From Taxillus chinensis (Eukaryota; Streptophyta; Magnoliopsida; Santalales; Loranthaceae), in the NCBI GenBank assembly GCA_023512835.1, contig CM042092.1, positions 28,717,543 through 28,781,542 of the forward strand: a stretch of 64,000 nucleotides of DNA, in the 5' to 3' direction. The notes below the pieces were generated by a model. That model was not told where the DNA came from, did no database searches, and saw only the letters and a list, made by a program, of their open reading frames with translations. This document shows, in pieces, positions 1-11,569 of this stretch; the stretch's first letter is position 1, and every line of letters begins with the position of its first letter. Position numbers and translations under genes: made by a program.

Positions 1-966
1 ACATGAGCCAAAGAATTGAGCTCAACATTCTTAAAACAAAACACAATTCAGCCAATATGGCTACAAATCTAAACAATCCCACATAAACATCAAGCCAATG
101 TGGCTTTTATTTTGAATCCCTCTTTTCTTTTTTTTTTCTTTTTTTTTTTTGTTTTTTTGTAAGTAATAACCTTACAAGGTTGCATTTTATGCTCTCCCTT
201 GATGGATTATTCACTCTTTTTTTTTTTCACATAACACATAAATAAGACTGAATTTTTTTAATGCATACCCCTTTCAAAATGTGATGGGCTTTTTCCACAA
301 TGTGCATCACAACCTTTTCCAATAATATCACACAATAAAGAAAAGAATGCAAAGACAATCACAATGACTTAGAGGTCTTGCATCCTAACTCCACACACCA
401 AACACCGAGCACTAATAAGTAATCACATGCTTACTTGACTCCTACCATTAAATAACCAATGTTGAATGCAAGATGAGTAGCAAATCAAACTATTACCCAT
501 ACCCCATAAATGTCACTCAAGGGCTAAAAAGAAGCTGTTCTCATTTTTCATTTCTTTTTCACTCAACTTTAAGGGTTACTTAGGTCTATCATAGCATTTC
601 ATGCTCAGCTAATATTCAAAACTCAACTCCAAAAACATGGTGATATCATTCAAGAGATATAGACATGATTAAACCAATTCAGAGCACATTTTAACTACTT
701 TAACACCCTTATCACAACATGATACTAATGTGGCATAAAAATTAAATTTTAAATTTTAAGCCAAAATTGCATACTTAATATCCATGCCTCCACAAGCAAA
801 TCATTCAAGCAAACAACTCAAACAATCATGCAACTAAAACAGTTTTTTTTAAATAAAACATGCAATCACAACATAAAAGACAAGCAAGTGGCTCAAGTCA
901 CTCCCATACACCACACTTAAAATATGCTATGTCCTCATGGCATAAAATAAGGAGTAGGAAAAACAC

Positions 967-1188
967 TTACCCCTGTTTGGCACACTCGTAATAGTAGATG
1001 ACATTGGCCACCATTCGTCGTACCTGAGCCACAAAATCAACCGACGTCTCGCCGCGCACTTCCCAAGTTTCTCTCCGTTGCGAATAGCCATCATGTAGTA
1101 GCAAACAAAGATCCCACAACTGAATTGACCCAATAATTTGCTCATCCCGCAAATGGTTAGTTAAGAAAGAAGCAAAGTCTCCTTGCAC
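967..1188 (-). CDS. small ORF in the 3' part of ATH, unknown
   Basis: A 73-codon ORF with a protein-like composition (LRDEQIIGSIQLWDLCLLL) sits downstream of the gag-like ORF of ATH, between two blocks that resemble Athila 3' regions. I do not recognise a domain. It is not in frame with the larger ORF upstream. It could be a remnant of a lost pol or env-like region, or chance. Confidence 0.25.
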   Translation of the reverse strand: MQGDFASFLTNHLRDEQIIGSIQLWDLCLLLHDGYSQRRETWEVRGETSVDFVAQVRRMVANVIYYYECAKQG

Positions 1189-1263
1189 AATGGTTAGCTT
1201 GCAAACAATTTATTGAATAAAATAAATAAAAGAAAATAACATAAAATAAAACACAAAGAATAA

Positions 1264-1320
1264 ACATTGGGTTGCCTCCCAACAAGCGCTTTATTTAAGG
1301 TCCGTAGCTAGACCTTGTCA
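1264..1320 (-). other. conserved Athila-type 3' noncoding motif
   Basis: The minus strand contains GCGCTTGTTGGGAGGCAACC followed by sequence I recognise as a recurrent block downstream of the coding region in plant Athila/Tat elements. It marks the start of the 3' noncoding part. A further block near 895-930, reading AAGTGTGGTGTATGGGAG on the minus strand, is of the same kind. Its function is not known to me. Confidence 0.5.
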
Positions 1321-1380
1321 TACTAAACTCAACCAATGTATGAAAGGCTTTCATCCTTGCATTGTAAACCTCAGCAGATC

Positions 1381-2720
1381 TCATAGACCATAGCAATCGG
1401 ATGAATGAACCTGTGGGAGCCACTTGAACTCCCGATTCAATTGTTGATAGGGAGACACCTCCACAAACTTATGGTTCTCCTTCCTCTCATTCCATCGAGG
1501 TGGTAACACAAATTCAACATACTCTACAATTGGAGTAGTCATGATGCACGCATGGTTACCTCCCTTGTCAAGCACTTCCTTCTCTTGTATAAGGGAAGAT
1601 GATTCCAAAGCAAACATAGTAGTGGTGGGCTCATGTAGCTTGTCTTCATAAAGAGTACCTTGGTTTGATGTGCCTTCAGATATGAGAATTATAGCATCAT
1701 CATCCAAGATTTGTTGCTGCATCCTTGGATTGTCATTTATTGGTTTCTCATGTTCTTCTAACACCCCGAACAATTCAAGTCTTCCTCTTCTTCTTGGATA
1801 GAAAAATTGTCCTCATAAGCTCTAACCATGGGAAGAGTTGAAGTGGATACATCACATGGGCTATTAAATTGTGGTGGAGGGACAACCTCATCATAATGAA
1901 CCGTTGCCCTTGTATCCACTCCTTGTTCTATAGCAGCATTAATGGTTTGACCATCTAGAATGCGAGCTTCATCTTCAGAATCATTATTAGCAGAAAACTC
2001 CCATTCTTGTGAGGCAGACGTTAAAGATTGATTCATGGAAGTTGGGGTGATGGCTTTGCAATTCTCTTCAGTTTTTATCTCTATGTCATCAGCAAAGGAG
2101 TGAGATGAGACTCCAGTATTTGCATTTTGAGCCATACTCATCAATAATTGCTCCATATTTTTTATGGTAGTCTCCAATCTTCCTATCCTTTCATTCAAAT
2201 TCTCTCTTCCTGGTTTCTTCATCTTCAACTTGGGGCTGCCACTCTTGTTGTTGATATGGACAATAATTGCCATAAAGTGGGGCTTCATAGTAAGCTTCAT
2301 CTTGATATTGCCCAACCCATCTATTCTCGAATATCCATTGAAGAAACCATTAAACTCCTCAGGTGGTGGCTCTTGTGGATAGTAGTCACCCTCAGGTTGG
2401 GTGCAAGTTGGCCATACTTCTCTACCATCTCCATTAATACTCCCACCATAACAAGGAGGCTCCTGGTATGAATAACCGCTTATGGGAGAATCATAGACGG
2501 TGCAATCCCAAGCACTATATGAAAATTGATCTGTTGCATGGCCTGGAACATAAACATGTTGGTTTGCCATCATTGAATTCTCCTCATCTCTCCCTTGGTT
2601 TTCCCACAAATATTTGTTGCCTTGGATCATCCTTTCCAAACATTCTTCCACGGTTAGCTCCTCCTCATCTCCAAACTTTCTGTCCATTGGAGTCTTGTTC
2701 AGGTTCGGATTAAAGGACAC
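1381..2720 (-). pseudogene. gag-like protein of ATH, in two overlapping frames
   Basis: Two minus-strand ORFs (2720-1758, about 320 codons, and 1773-1381, about 130 codons) overlap by 16 bases and look like one coding region split by a frameshift. The protein is acidic and polar, with aromatic and Pro/Glu-rich segments and a likely coiled-coil stretch (IGRLETTIKNMEQLLMSMAQ). No CCHC zinc knuckle, protease motif or polymerase motif is visible. Neither ORF begins at a clear ATG: the first opens at GTG and the second at TTG, so the true start is unsettled. A further minus-strand ORF (2901-2710) ends just where the first begins, which suggests another frameshift. Composition and position resemble the Gag tail of Athila/Tat elements, but this is a family-style inference, not a domain hit. 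Confidence 0.55.
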
Positions 2721-2936
2721 AAGTTCCCCTCATCGCATACACAACTAGTAATACCTCAAACACTTGGTGTATGTTCCTTGTAAAACAACAAGAACACACC
2801 CAAGCAGCTCCGAACAATGCAAAATAAACAAATAAAGAACACAAAATAACAGAAAATAAAAGATAAAATAAACACCAAGATCGGAATTCAAACAATTTCA
2901 CTCAATGTTGATTTTAAAAACTAGTTAACCGTTGAA

Positions 2937-2954
2937 TCCCAAGCAACGGCGCCA
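2937..2954 (-). other. primer binding site, tRNA-Asp
   Basis: Three bases inside the LTR end, the minus strand reads TGGCGCCGTTGCTTGGGA. The first 12 bases complement the 3' end of plant tRNA-Asp including CCA. The next bases show two mismatches (TT for CC). This fixes the element orientation and the internal boundary of the LTR. Confidence 0.85.
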
Positions 2955-2957
2955 ATT

Positions 2958-4470
2958 TGATCAGACAAGATTTTTAGCCTCTCTAAAAGAGCTAGCTAAT
3001 GTCGTTAAATCTCTCTTCAAAATAATAAATTCCTTAAGTTTGCACTAAAAGAATAGAAAGCAAGAAAGGGGTCGAACCCACAGGGATTAACCTAGTTCTC
3101 TAGTTCTCAAATCAAATCACCCAATTACTCTTGTTCTATAAAATGTCTTGGCAAAAAGTTTTCTTTTTTAAACTAAAGATCTAATTTTTATTTGGTTTTC
3201 TGAATAAACAAAGAAAGTAAACTGATTTTAGGATTAAGATGCAAGGATTAAAAGCATCTAGGGTCACAATTTCACCTCCCTATGTTATCTCTCCTGGTTC
3301 ATGGTATTAGGGTTGTCCGATTGAAAACATGCTAAACATAAGCCAAGGACAACAAATGGTCATTGAGGTCCTTTAAAGAGTTGTATGCCAGAATGGTCAT
3401 CTAAACACACAAACATGCAAAGCCAATAAATCATACTTGCAAAAGGATAATGATCACACCAATTACAAATAAGTTATGAATCTCAATCCGCCCTAGACTA
3501 GGGCTAAGAATACCAAGGTGTACATCCAAAGATAGAATTTAAGAACAGATTCATAAAACATGCAAAACTCAATCATCCAAACCCAATATTCATAAACACA
3601 GCAAAGCAACAAGGGGGCTACATTGCTCCCCTAGATTAAAAGACTACTCACGCATGATTACAAGCAAAACCATAGCAGAAAAGCTAAACATCTTCTTCTT
3701 GATCACGCGCACAGCAAAGCTTCAAATCCAGGCTCCAAAATCCGCGACGGCTCGCTCGGCGAGGCTGCGACGGCTGCTCTCCTAGGTCAAGGAGCACCTC
3801 CAAATCGTGGAGCCTCTCTCTCTCTCTCTCTAAAACGTGTAGGGGGTTAGGCATACAAAGCATGGGGCGTGGAGCTCTTATTTATAGAGTTTGGATGGGC
3901 CTTGAGGTGTGTAACCTAGCCCATCTATCAAAACGGCGTAGTTTTGATAAGTAACACTCGAAACATTAAAAACTCTATCTTCCATCCACAATTTGGACAT
4001 GGGCCTTCAGGAACAAATGATTAGCATGGAAAAACGATAGGATCGGTCCAAAAATATCTCGCACGCCAATTTGCACGTGATATGGTGAATTCACGTGCAC
4101 CTCCAAATCAGCTCAAACTTCTCCCCAAGCTTCCTTGCATCCTGTAGAGGCCCGAGAGGCAAAAATAGGCTTGCACGTGAAATGGGTGAATTCACGTTCA
4201 GCTCCAAATGCTCTGAAATTTCTGTGGTAGGTAGATGACATCATTCTAAGAAACTTTTGTTCTTGCACGCAAATTGTTTGAGGCCATCTACTATGTCAAA
4301 AGTAAGGTCCAAAATCTGCCAAAACAGCCTTAAAAACGCATGTATTTGCAACTAGCATCTTCCTAGGGGTTAGAGCAAATATATATGATATATGAAGCAA
4401 TAAGGCTCTAATCATGCTCTTAAACATCCTAAATAAACACTAGAATAACGGCATAAAATGCACGTTATCA
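2958..4470 (-). repeat. 5' LTR of ATH
   Basis: About 1.51 kb. On the minus strand it starts TGATAACGTG at 4470 and ends CTGATCA at 2958, next to the primer site. It contains paired CACGTG-type elements (4072-4099, 4172-4200), a palindromic ACGT box (3927-3948), a TATA box (about 3878-3885) and a CT microsatellite (3814-3831). Its first half is clearly homologous to an internal part of the TEK-D LTR (see findings). The adjoining SIR-A sequence begins GCCGT at 4471, the predicted TSD. Confidence 0.85.
3878..3948 (-). promoter_or_regulatory. ATH LTR promoter: TATA box and upstream palindromic ACGT box
   Basis: On the minus strand a 22-bp palindrome-like box with core AAAACTACGCCGTTTT (3927-3948) lies about 40 bp upstream of TATAAATA. 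The same box, in the same relation to a TATA box, occurs twice in each TEK-D and TEK-E LTR. ACGT cores are bZIP-type sites; binding here is inference. Confidence 0.6.
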
Positions 4471-6480
4471 GCCGTGTCTTCATTAGGAGCCACCTATTCC
4501 AACGATTATCGGAAAACATGGAGTTAGAAGGCCAAAGATGGATGTTGAACTGACCAATGACGAAAGAGACTGGCAGTGAGCTAGCGAAAAGGCTCTAGCG
4601 TACGTAACATCATCTTTGGACTCCAAAGCTTTCACGGACGTCTAGGGCTGCACGATAACGAAAGCTGTCTGGGATAAACTGACAATCCTCAATGAGGGAA
4701 GTCAGTCCCAAATGCAAAACATCATCTGTGCTCTCAGGCGGAACTTTGAGAGCTTAAATCACAAAACTGGCGAATCCCTCGAGAGCATCTATCGGAGATT
4801 CGGCAAGCTCATCCTTGAGCTGAAAATTGTCAATGAGCACTACACTCAATTCCAAATCAATGACAAGTTTTTCCGCTCCTTGCCGGATCGCTACTACTCC
4901 AAGCAGCTCCAGACGCAAGCGGACAAGAACTGACAGTATGTTCCCCTTGAAGAACTATACAGAGAGCTACGGACTCATGAGGTCAGGTTCAAATACACTA
5001 ACTGAGATTAGAAAATAGCTCGGAAATAAAAGGGGGTATCTTTCAAAGCTACGGAATATCTCAAAGATACGGTGGGATGATGATATGGAAGAGTCGGTGA
5101 ACTCGACTCGGATCGTCGAAGAAGAAATAGCTCTTTTGGTCAAATCCTTCGAGCGATTCTTGTGGAAAAGCATAAAAGGATTCAGAAGAGGCTCCTCATC
5201 ATCATCCAGAAGGAAGGAGTGATCGGAGTCGAGTTCCTAAGAATGCTACAACTGTGGGAAACCCGGTCACTGGGCCAAGGACTGTAAATCCAAATCAAAG
5301 ACGGTCGATAAAAGTAACAAGGTTAAACCCCAATGCTCCACCTCAGAAAACAGAAAGGACGAGAGGAAGGCGTTCGTCACGAAGTATGTCAGTGGCTCGG
5401 AAGAAGAGGAGGAATCCTCTGATGATGAGCCAACCCCGAAGCCGAATGTCTGCCTCATGGAAAATACTGAGGTACCTTCTATCTCTAAGCTCAAGAGTAA
5501 ATTAGAATCTCTTACTGCTAAACGTGATCATGAAAAGAATGAGAGACTAATAATTACTCAAATGTACAAAGATGTGAAAAGTCGGACTAAACATCTTGAA
5601 TTTACTGTTGCAAGACTAGAAAAAGACATAGTTGACTTTAGGAGTAAAGAGGCTTGGTATCGTGACCTAAGAGCTAAAAATCATTTGCTAAATACCAACC
5701 TAACTAGCCTAACTATTAATCTTAAAGGATTCGAGAATGAACTTGAAAAGGAAAAGGAAATAAACCGTAAGTGGCTAAAATCGGGAGAAATAGCCTCTAC
5801 GTTTAGGACTGATCTGGACGACATCCGAGTTAAACCTGGGCTTGGCTCCGAACCATCAACCTCCATATAAGCTACTGAGTATCCCTTGGATTTCACTCCG
5901 AAACTAACCAACCTTTATCCTGTTAGTACATCTAAACCATTGGATGATTTCATTTAAGGTGGCACCATAGTTTATAACTGTGGAAGAGAGGCTGTTACTG
6001 CTAATCCCAAAGTAGTAGCACCAGTACCTAAAGATGAAGGGAAGGCTGCTGTAGTTAAAGCCTGAACTGTAGCACCCAGAAATAAAGGAAAGGCTAAGGT
6101 TGACACATCTAGGGCCAAGAGCGTATCACCCAATCGCAAAGGATTAGGCCATAGAGAACAGAGTAGAAAACTTGTAAAACCTAAGAAACCTGTATCCCCT
6201 GTTTGTTCTCCGCATCATAGTGTCTATTCCATTTGTAGAGAAATAGGCCATTATCACTATGAGTGTTGGAGTCTATCTGATGACTGGCTTTGTAATTAAG
6301 TTTATTTTAATAAAGATCAGTTCATCAAAAAGGGTTTATCGAGCAAATCTAAATCTAAATCTCAAAGGAGTAACTCTCCCAAGAAAACCCAAATAAAAGA
6401 AGCAACTGACACCAAAAAAGTAAAGTCAACTTGGAAAGCTAAAGTTCCTAACAAAGCAAAATCCGGATCTGTTGACATTG
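4471..6480 (+). pseudogene. SIR-A gag, 5' truncated and frame-broken
   Basis: Translated pieces match the Copia UBN2-type Gag, for example IYRRFGKLILELKIVNEHYT near 4790-4850 and FRSLPDRYYSKQL near 4870-4905. A zinc knuckle of CX2CX4HX4C type (CYNCGKPGHWAKDC) lies near 5240-5285, followed by an acidic Ser/Glu stretch. A coiled-coil-like segment covers about 5457-5870. A second knuckle-like motif near 6218-6265 has its first Cys replaced by Tyr. In-frame stops and frameshifts are scattered throughout (for example at about 4578, 4642 and 4931). The 5' end is cut by ATH, not by a natural start. Confidence 0.8.
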
Positions 6481-6483
6481 TAG

Positions 6484-9400
6484 TTGTTTCTCCTAACCGC
6501 CCGAAACAAGTTGGGCACCAAAAGTGTAAACCGTTGTCTTGCAGAGCATCTCTGGAATGTATTGTCGGACCACTTGAAGTTAAAGATCAATCAAAGCAAG
6601 TGGATCCTCGATAGTGGATACTCCAGACATATGACGGGTGATCAGTATCTGCTCGTTGAAGTTACTGACAAACAAGGCCCATCTATATCATATGGTGACA
6701 ACAGTAAAGGTAAGACTGTGGGGTATGGCACTTTAACTAACGGTTGTGTATCGATTACTAAAGTTGCACTAGTCGAAGGTTTGAGATATAATCTGCTGAG
6801 TGTCAGTAATTTATGTGACAAAGGTTTTATTGTTTCCTTTATGTCCAACACCTGCACAGTTAGGGAAAACTTATCAGGAGATATTAAGTTATCTGGATTA
6901 AGAGATGGGGACATATATTCAGTGGTCTTAAGAAATAATTCTTTTGACCCTGTATGCTTCCTCACTAAAGCATCAGATGAATAAAGTTGGCTATGGCACA
7001 AGCGTTGCACACATTTAAATTTTAAGACTTTGACTAAACTAGCGTCACTTGACTTGGTCAATGGTTTGCCCAAACATAAATTCTCAGAGACTCTCTCTGT
7101 CGAGAATGCCAACTCGGCAAGTAAACCAAGCATAGCTTCAAGAGCAAATTAGTTAATTCAATAACTACTCCGTGGCAACTTCTTCATATGGACCTTTGTG
7201 GTCCTATTTCAATTGCTTCTCTTGCTAGTGCGAGATATACCCTTGTGGTTATCGATGACTTCACCAAATATACATGGGTGACGTCCTGAAATTGAAGGAT
7301 CAAACCTTTGAACATCTTGTAGATCTCTTTAACCTGGATAAGCAATTCACAAGAAATGAGCATTAAATGCATCAGGAGTGATCATGGTACGGAATTTGAC
7401 TTTTCCGATATGAGATCCTATTTTTTTGAATAGGGCATTCAACACGACTTCTCTGGCCCTGAACTCCACAACAAAATGGAGTTGCTTGAGCGTAAGAATC
7501 GCACTTTAGTCGAAGTTGGAAGATCAATGTTAGCAGGGGCAAAGCTTCCTCTCTCGGTCATGGGCTGAAGCTATGTCCATCGCATGCTATGTTCGAGAAT
7601 AGAACTCTTATCAACAAGGTTACCATGAAAACACCCTATGAGATGTGGAGAGGCAGGAAGCCGTCAATCTCTCATTTCGAAGCTTTTAGGTGTGCTTGCT
7701 ACGTGTTAAGCAATGGCAAAGAGGCCCGGAGTAAATTTGAGCCAAAATCTGATGATGGGATCTTTGTTGGATATTCGTTACATAGCAAGGCTTATCGTAT
7801 CTTCAATAAAAAACGTTTAACAGTTGAAGAATCTATCCATGTTGATTTTGATGAATCTAACCTTGATTGGTCAAGTATAAGATCTTCAAATTCAAATGTG
7901 CAGGATCATACGGATGCAATTGATTATTTTCAGCTCCAACATGTTCCTACCACAACTCCTGATGGGTCATCAACCACAAGAGATGCAAGAAGAAATGTCA
8001 CTGATGATGCTTCCGAAGATTCGGACTCAGGACTTCCACTCAACTCCGGACAAATTGATACGAACGTCCATAACACCGGAGAACCTTCTAGTCCGTCCGG
8101 ACCAATTAATACTGAAAGTCACGGTGTCGAAGAACCTCAAAGTGCTCTGGAACTGTTCATCATACAGATATAGCTGGCCTAGAAGAAGCCCAACCAGCCG
8201 ATATATAAGATCCACCTAATCCTGGCAAAGCTTCAAATCATTAACTACTCACCACCACTTGCGGAACTATAGGTGGACTTGAAACCACTCATCAAATCAA
8301 GTGATTAGTGATCCTACCGCTGGAGTCGAACAAGGGCAGCCACTTCCAACCTTGTGCCTCTACTCTTGTTTTCTACACAGATAGAGCCAAAGGTGGTGGA
8401 TGAAGCCCTTCAAGATTCTAACTAGATAGACGCTATGCAAGAAGAGCTTAATAAGTTCAAGAGGAACAAAGTGTGGACATTAGTACCAAGGCCGAGGTTG
8501 TAACAAATCATTGGAGTTAAATGGGTGTTTCGGAACAAACTAGATACCGATGGAATAATAATCCGGAACAAGGCACGACTAGTAGCCAAAGGATATCATC
8601 AAGAAGAAGACATTGATTATGCCGAAACCTTTGCTCCAGTAGCTAGACTTGAGGTGATCCGAATGTTCCTGGCATATACATCATATGAAAACATCACAGT
8701 TTATCAAATGGACATCAAGAGCGCTTTTCTTAATGGAGATCTTCAAGAGGAGGTTTATGTTGAACAACCTCCGGGCTTCATTGAACACAAGGTTGAACAT
8801 ATGGTATATAAACTAAGGAAAGCCTTGTATGGATTAAAGCAAGCTCCAAGAGCCTGATATGACACACTGTCGGAATTCTTGCTCGAACATAACTTCATAA
8901 AAGGGAAGATCAACACCACATTATTCCTACGGAAAGAGAAAGGTCATTCTCTGATCGTACAGATATATGTGGATGATATCAGTTTTGGATCTTCAAATCC
9001 GAAGCTTTGTGAAGAGTTTGCGAAGTTGATGACTGGCAAGTTCAAAATGAGCATGATGGGAGAATTATCGTACTTCCTTGGAATAGAAGTTAAACAATTG
9101 AAGGATGGAATCTTCATCAACCAAGCTAAGTACACATGGGATTTAATCAAGAAGTTCGGAATGCAAAACTCAACTCCCATGAAGACTCCCATGCCAGTCA
9201 TTGCCAAGTTAGATCCTGATCTTAATGGGGAATCAGTAAATGTGATTGAATACAGAGGGATGATAGGATCATCTTGTATCTTACAGCAAGTCACCCGGAT
9301 ATTATGTTTGCAACTTGCATTTGTGCAAGATATCAGGCGAATCCCAAAGAGTCACACATGCTTCATCTAAAACGGATATTGTGGTATCTCAAAGGGACAG

Positions 9401-9912
9401 TGAATTTGGGACTCTAGTATCCAAAGGAGTCCAATTTCTCTTTATCTGAATATTCTAATGCTGATTTTGCCGGGTGTCGCATTGACAGGAAGAGCACAAG
9501 CAAGATCTTGTCGGTTCCTTGGAAACAGATTGATTCCATGGTTTAGTAAGAAGGTCAATTCGTATCAACCTCTACTGCTAAGGCGGAATATATAGCTGCT
9601 GGGAGCTACTGCACACAGCTTCTATGAATGCAAAGTCAACTTACTGATTACGGGTTCAACATGACATCTGTTCCACTGTACTGCGACAACAACAGTGTGA
9701 TTACCATCAGCTATAATCCTGTTATGCACCCAAAGATCGAGCACATTGAAGTCAGGTATCACTTCATCCGAGATCATGTTCTCAAAAAGCATATATCTCT
9801 CGAACATGTTGCTACGGATGATCAACTCACAGACATACTCACCAAGCCCCTACCTGATGCAAGATTTTCTAAACTACTCCTCAAATTAAGTATGCCTGAC
9901 CTATCTGTATAG
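6484..9912 (+). pseudogene. SIR-A pol: protease, integrase, reverse transcriptase, RNase H
   Basis: Copia domain order is clear despite about ten breaks. The aspartic protease motif WILDSGYSRHMTGD lies near 6601-6642 (DSG at about 6610). The integrase zinc-binding start (LWHKRCTHLNFKTL) is near 6990-7030. Integrase core motifs around SDHGTEFDF and ERKNRTLVE fall near 7380-7520. Reverse transcriptase spans about 8460-9250, with the catalytic YVDD near 8968 and [11 protein letters not shown] near 8710-8740. RNase H spans about 9420-9912 and ends in TKPLPDARFSKLLLKL just before the stop at 9912. These activities normally make and integrate the cDNA. None can be made intact from this copy. Confidence 0.85.
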
Positions 9913-11569
9913 TTTCTAATTTATCATTCCAACAGTATGTCTTTCAGAACATGCATTGCGTTTCATGATGAGCATTAGACACTTACTGTACTTCATGATG
10001 ATCATCTTTACTTGTGTCATGCATTATGTTTTAATAATTTTCTCATATTTTCATTTGGGAGGATGCTTGCGTCCCCCGAAGTCGTTTAAGCTAACATAAT
10101 TAAAGATATATGAATAAAACCTCCTTAGGATTTCATGATTCAAATTTTCATCTCTCACCACATGTCAAATGCTTTTTCATATTGATTACAATATTAACAT
10201 GCCTGGTTGAAGAAATGAAATGGGTTAGCTCGGAATGCCTGGTGGATAAAATCACGGTTGTAGTCGATCGATCACCAAGTGGAGTTTCCTCAAGGATAGA
10301 CAGCAATTTCTCAAGATCTAAATATTAAGTAGGAAATGTCCATTGAGAGGATCGCATGGTCTAAGGGGGAGAAAATGCTTTATCTATTACCCAAGTAATA
10401 CCCCCCTTATATGTCTTGTGACCTCTTTTCTGGCTGTCTATCTTAGGGGAGTCTTTCTCTAGAGGATCGCATGATCTAAGGGGAGGAAAAGCTTCATCTA
10501 TTACTCCGTAATAACCCCCTGATATGTCTCGGATGCTCTACCTTGTAACTCACCTGGATCTGACTGGGCATGCATTGTTGAATCGGAATTGTGGCATGAT
10601 TGAATGTTTTTTATTTCTTCAATCGTGCATCTTAGTATGATAATCCATTGATTGCTATTGGCATGTGTTCTAATCCATTCTCACTCATGAATCTTAATTT
10701 GGACAAATTATATAAATTTAATTCATCTTAGCTATGTCGTTCAACATGACAGTTTCACTATGTTGACCAATATAAACTTATATGTCTCTTATTTGACATA
10801 TGCCTTGATCACAGTAGAAATGATCATTAACTCGTATGTATGTGTCTCTTGTATTCATTTCAAATGCATAAGTTCTGATTTTTTATTAGTTTGGATTATG
10901 CTAACTTTCCCTATCTGTTTATATCCGTACTAATCTCAACTTGTAAAGCTTTCGGTTCTTTTTAGTTTATCTTTGTGAAGCTACAGGTTCAGATTCACTT
11001 TTCATTTTCACCGATATATATCTTGTCTGAAGTCTCAGATTTGAAGTGTTGTGGTACTTCTTTTCTCTTCGACTTCCAGACAGGAAAGGAATCTACTTCT
11101 CTCTTACAACACTCTATTTTTACGGACACAGTCTGTTGTTCATCCGGATATTCTTCTACGGATTATCCTTAGTCCAGATGATCGTCGGTTCAATTCCTCC
11201 GAACTCTTGGAACTCTCAAATAGCAATAAACAAAGTATTATCTTACGTCACGTGTTTTTGAGGAGGAATAATGATAGTCTATTAAATGCAATTTTCTCGA
11301 AGAAGGCAAACAGCTGTCATAAATGCTTGGTTATGCTGCCTCCACGTCATCTCTTTATTCGAAGGCGCGCAACTATCAAGGCTAATGACATCAGATTGTC
11401 AGGCGGTTCACTGTTTATTTCGCTTAAACCCTAGACCCGCTGGTATCCATTGACCCGCCATATATAACTTAAGTCTTCACGCCAAAAGCGACTTATCACT
11501 CTCAAATTTCTCAGTTGCTCTTCTCTTCTCAAACCCTAAAGTTCCTTTCCGTCTATGCATCCATTTCCA
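9913..11569 (+). other. SIR-A noncoding spacer between RNase H and the extra ORF
   Basis: About 1.66 kb with no meaningful ORF but recognisably conserved with the spacers of SIR-B (25250-26922) and SIR-C (39917-41622). Landmarks shared by the copies include GGGAGGATGCTTGCG, AATGCCTGGTGGAT, two polypurine-flanked stem-loop units, and TTTGAAGTGTTGTGGTACTT. Its conserved length and content suggest a functional leader for the downstream ORF (promoter, splice acceptor or ribosome entry) or repeated polypurine tracts. Which of these is unknown. Confidence 0.6.
10362..10409 (+). other. stem-loop in SIR-A spacer (TAAGGGGG / CCCCCTTA)
   Basis: Eight-base complementary arms at 10362-10369 and 10402-10409. 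An inner pair ATTAC/GTAAT lies in the loop. A related, weaker unit follows at about 10460-10540. The equivalent arms in SIR-B are TACGGGGG and CCCCCGTA, a compensatory change. Confidence 0.5.

Larger units (their letters stand above)
1..4470 (-). mobile_element. ATH: partial Athila-like, apparently non-autonomous Gypsy LTR element
   Basis: Seen: on the minus strand this reads LTR (4470 to 2958), tRNA-Asp primer site, one acidic gag-like ORF, then a long noncoding 3' part running off the window start. No protease, reverse transcriptase or integrase is recognisable in the 2.9 kb of internal sequence shown. Known: TGGCGCCGTTGC primer sites are typical of Athila/Tat Gypsy elements. Inference: a short gag-only derivative mobilised by a full-length relative, inserted into the gag of SIR-A at 4470/4471. 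The 3' LTR and the second TSD copy lie to the left of the window. Low-complexity T tracts occur at about 121-155 and 216-230. Confidence 0.8.

Noticed and set aside
2943..2954. GCAACGGCGCCA as part of a tRNA-Asp gene
   Set aside because: Only the 3' acceptor complement is present, three bases from an LTR end; no cloverleaf, so it is a primer binding site.
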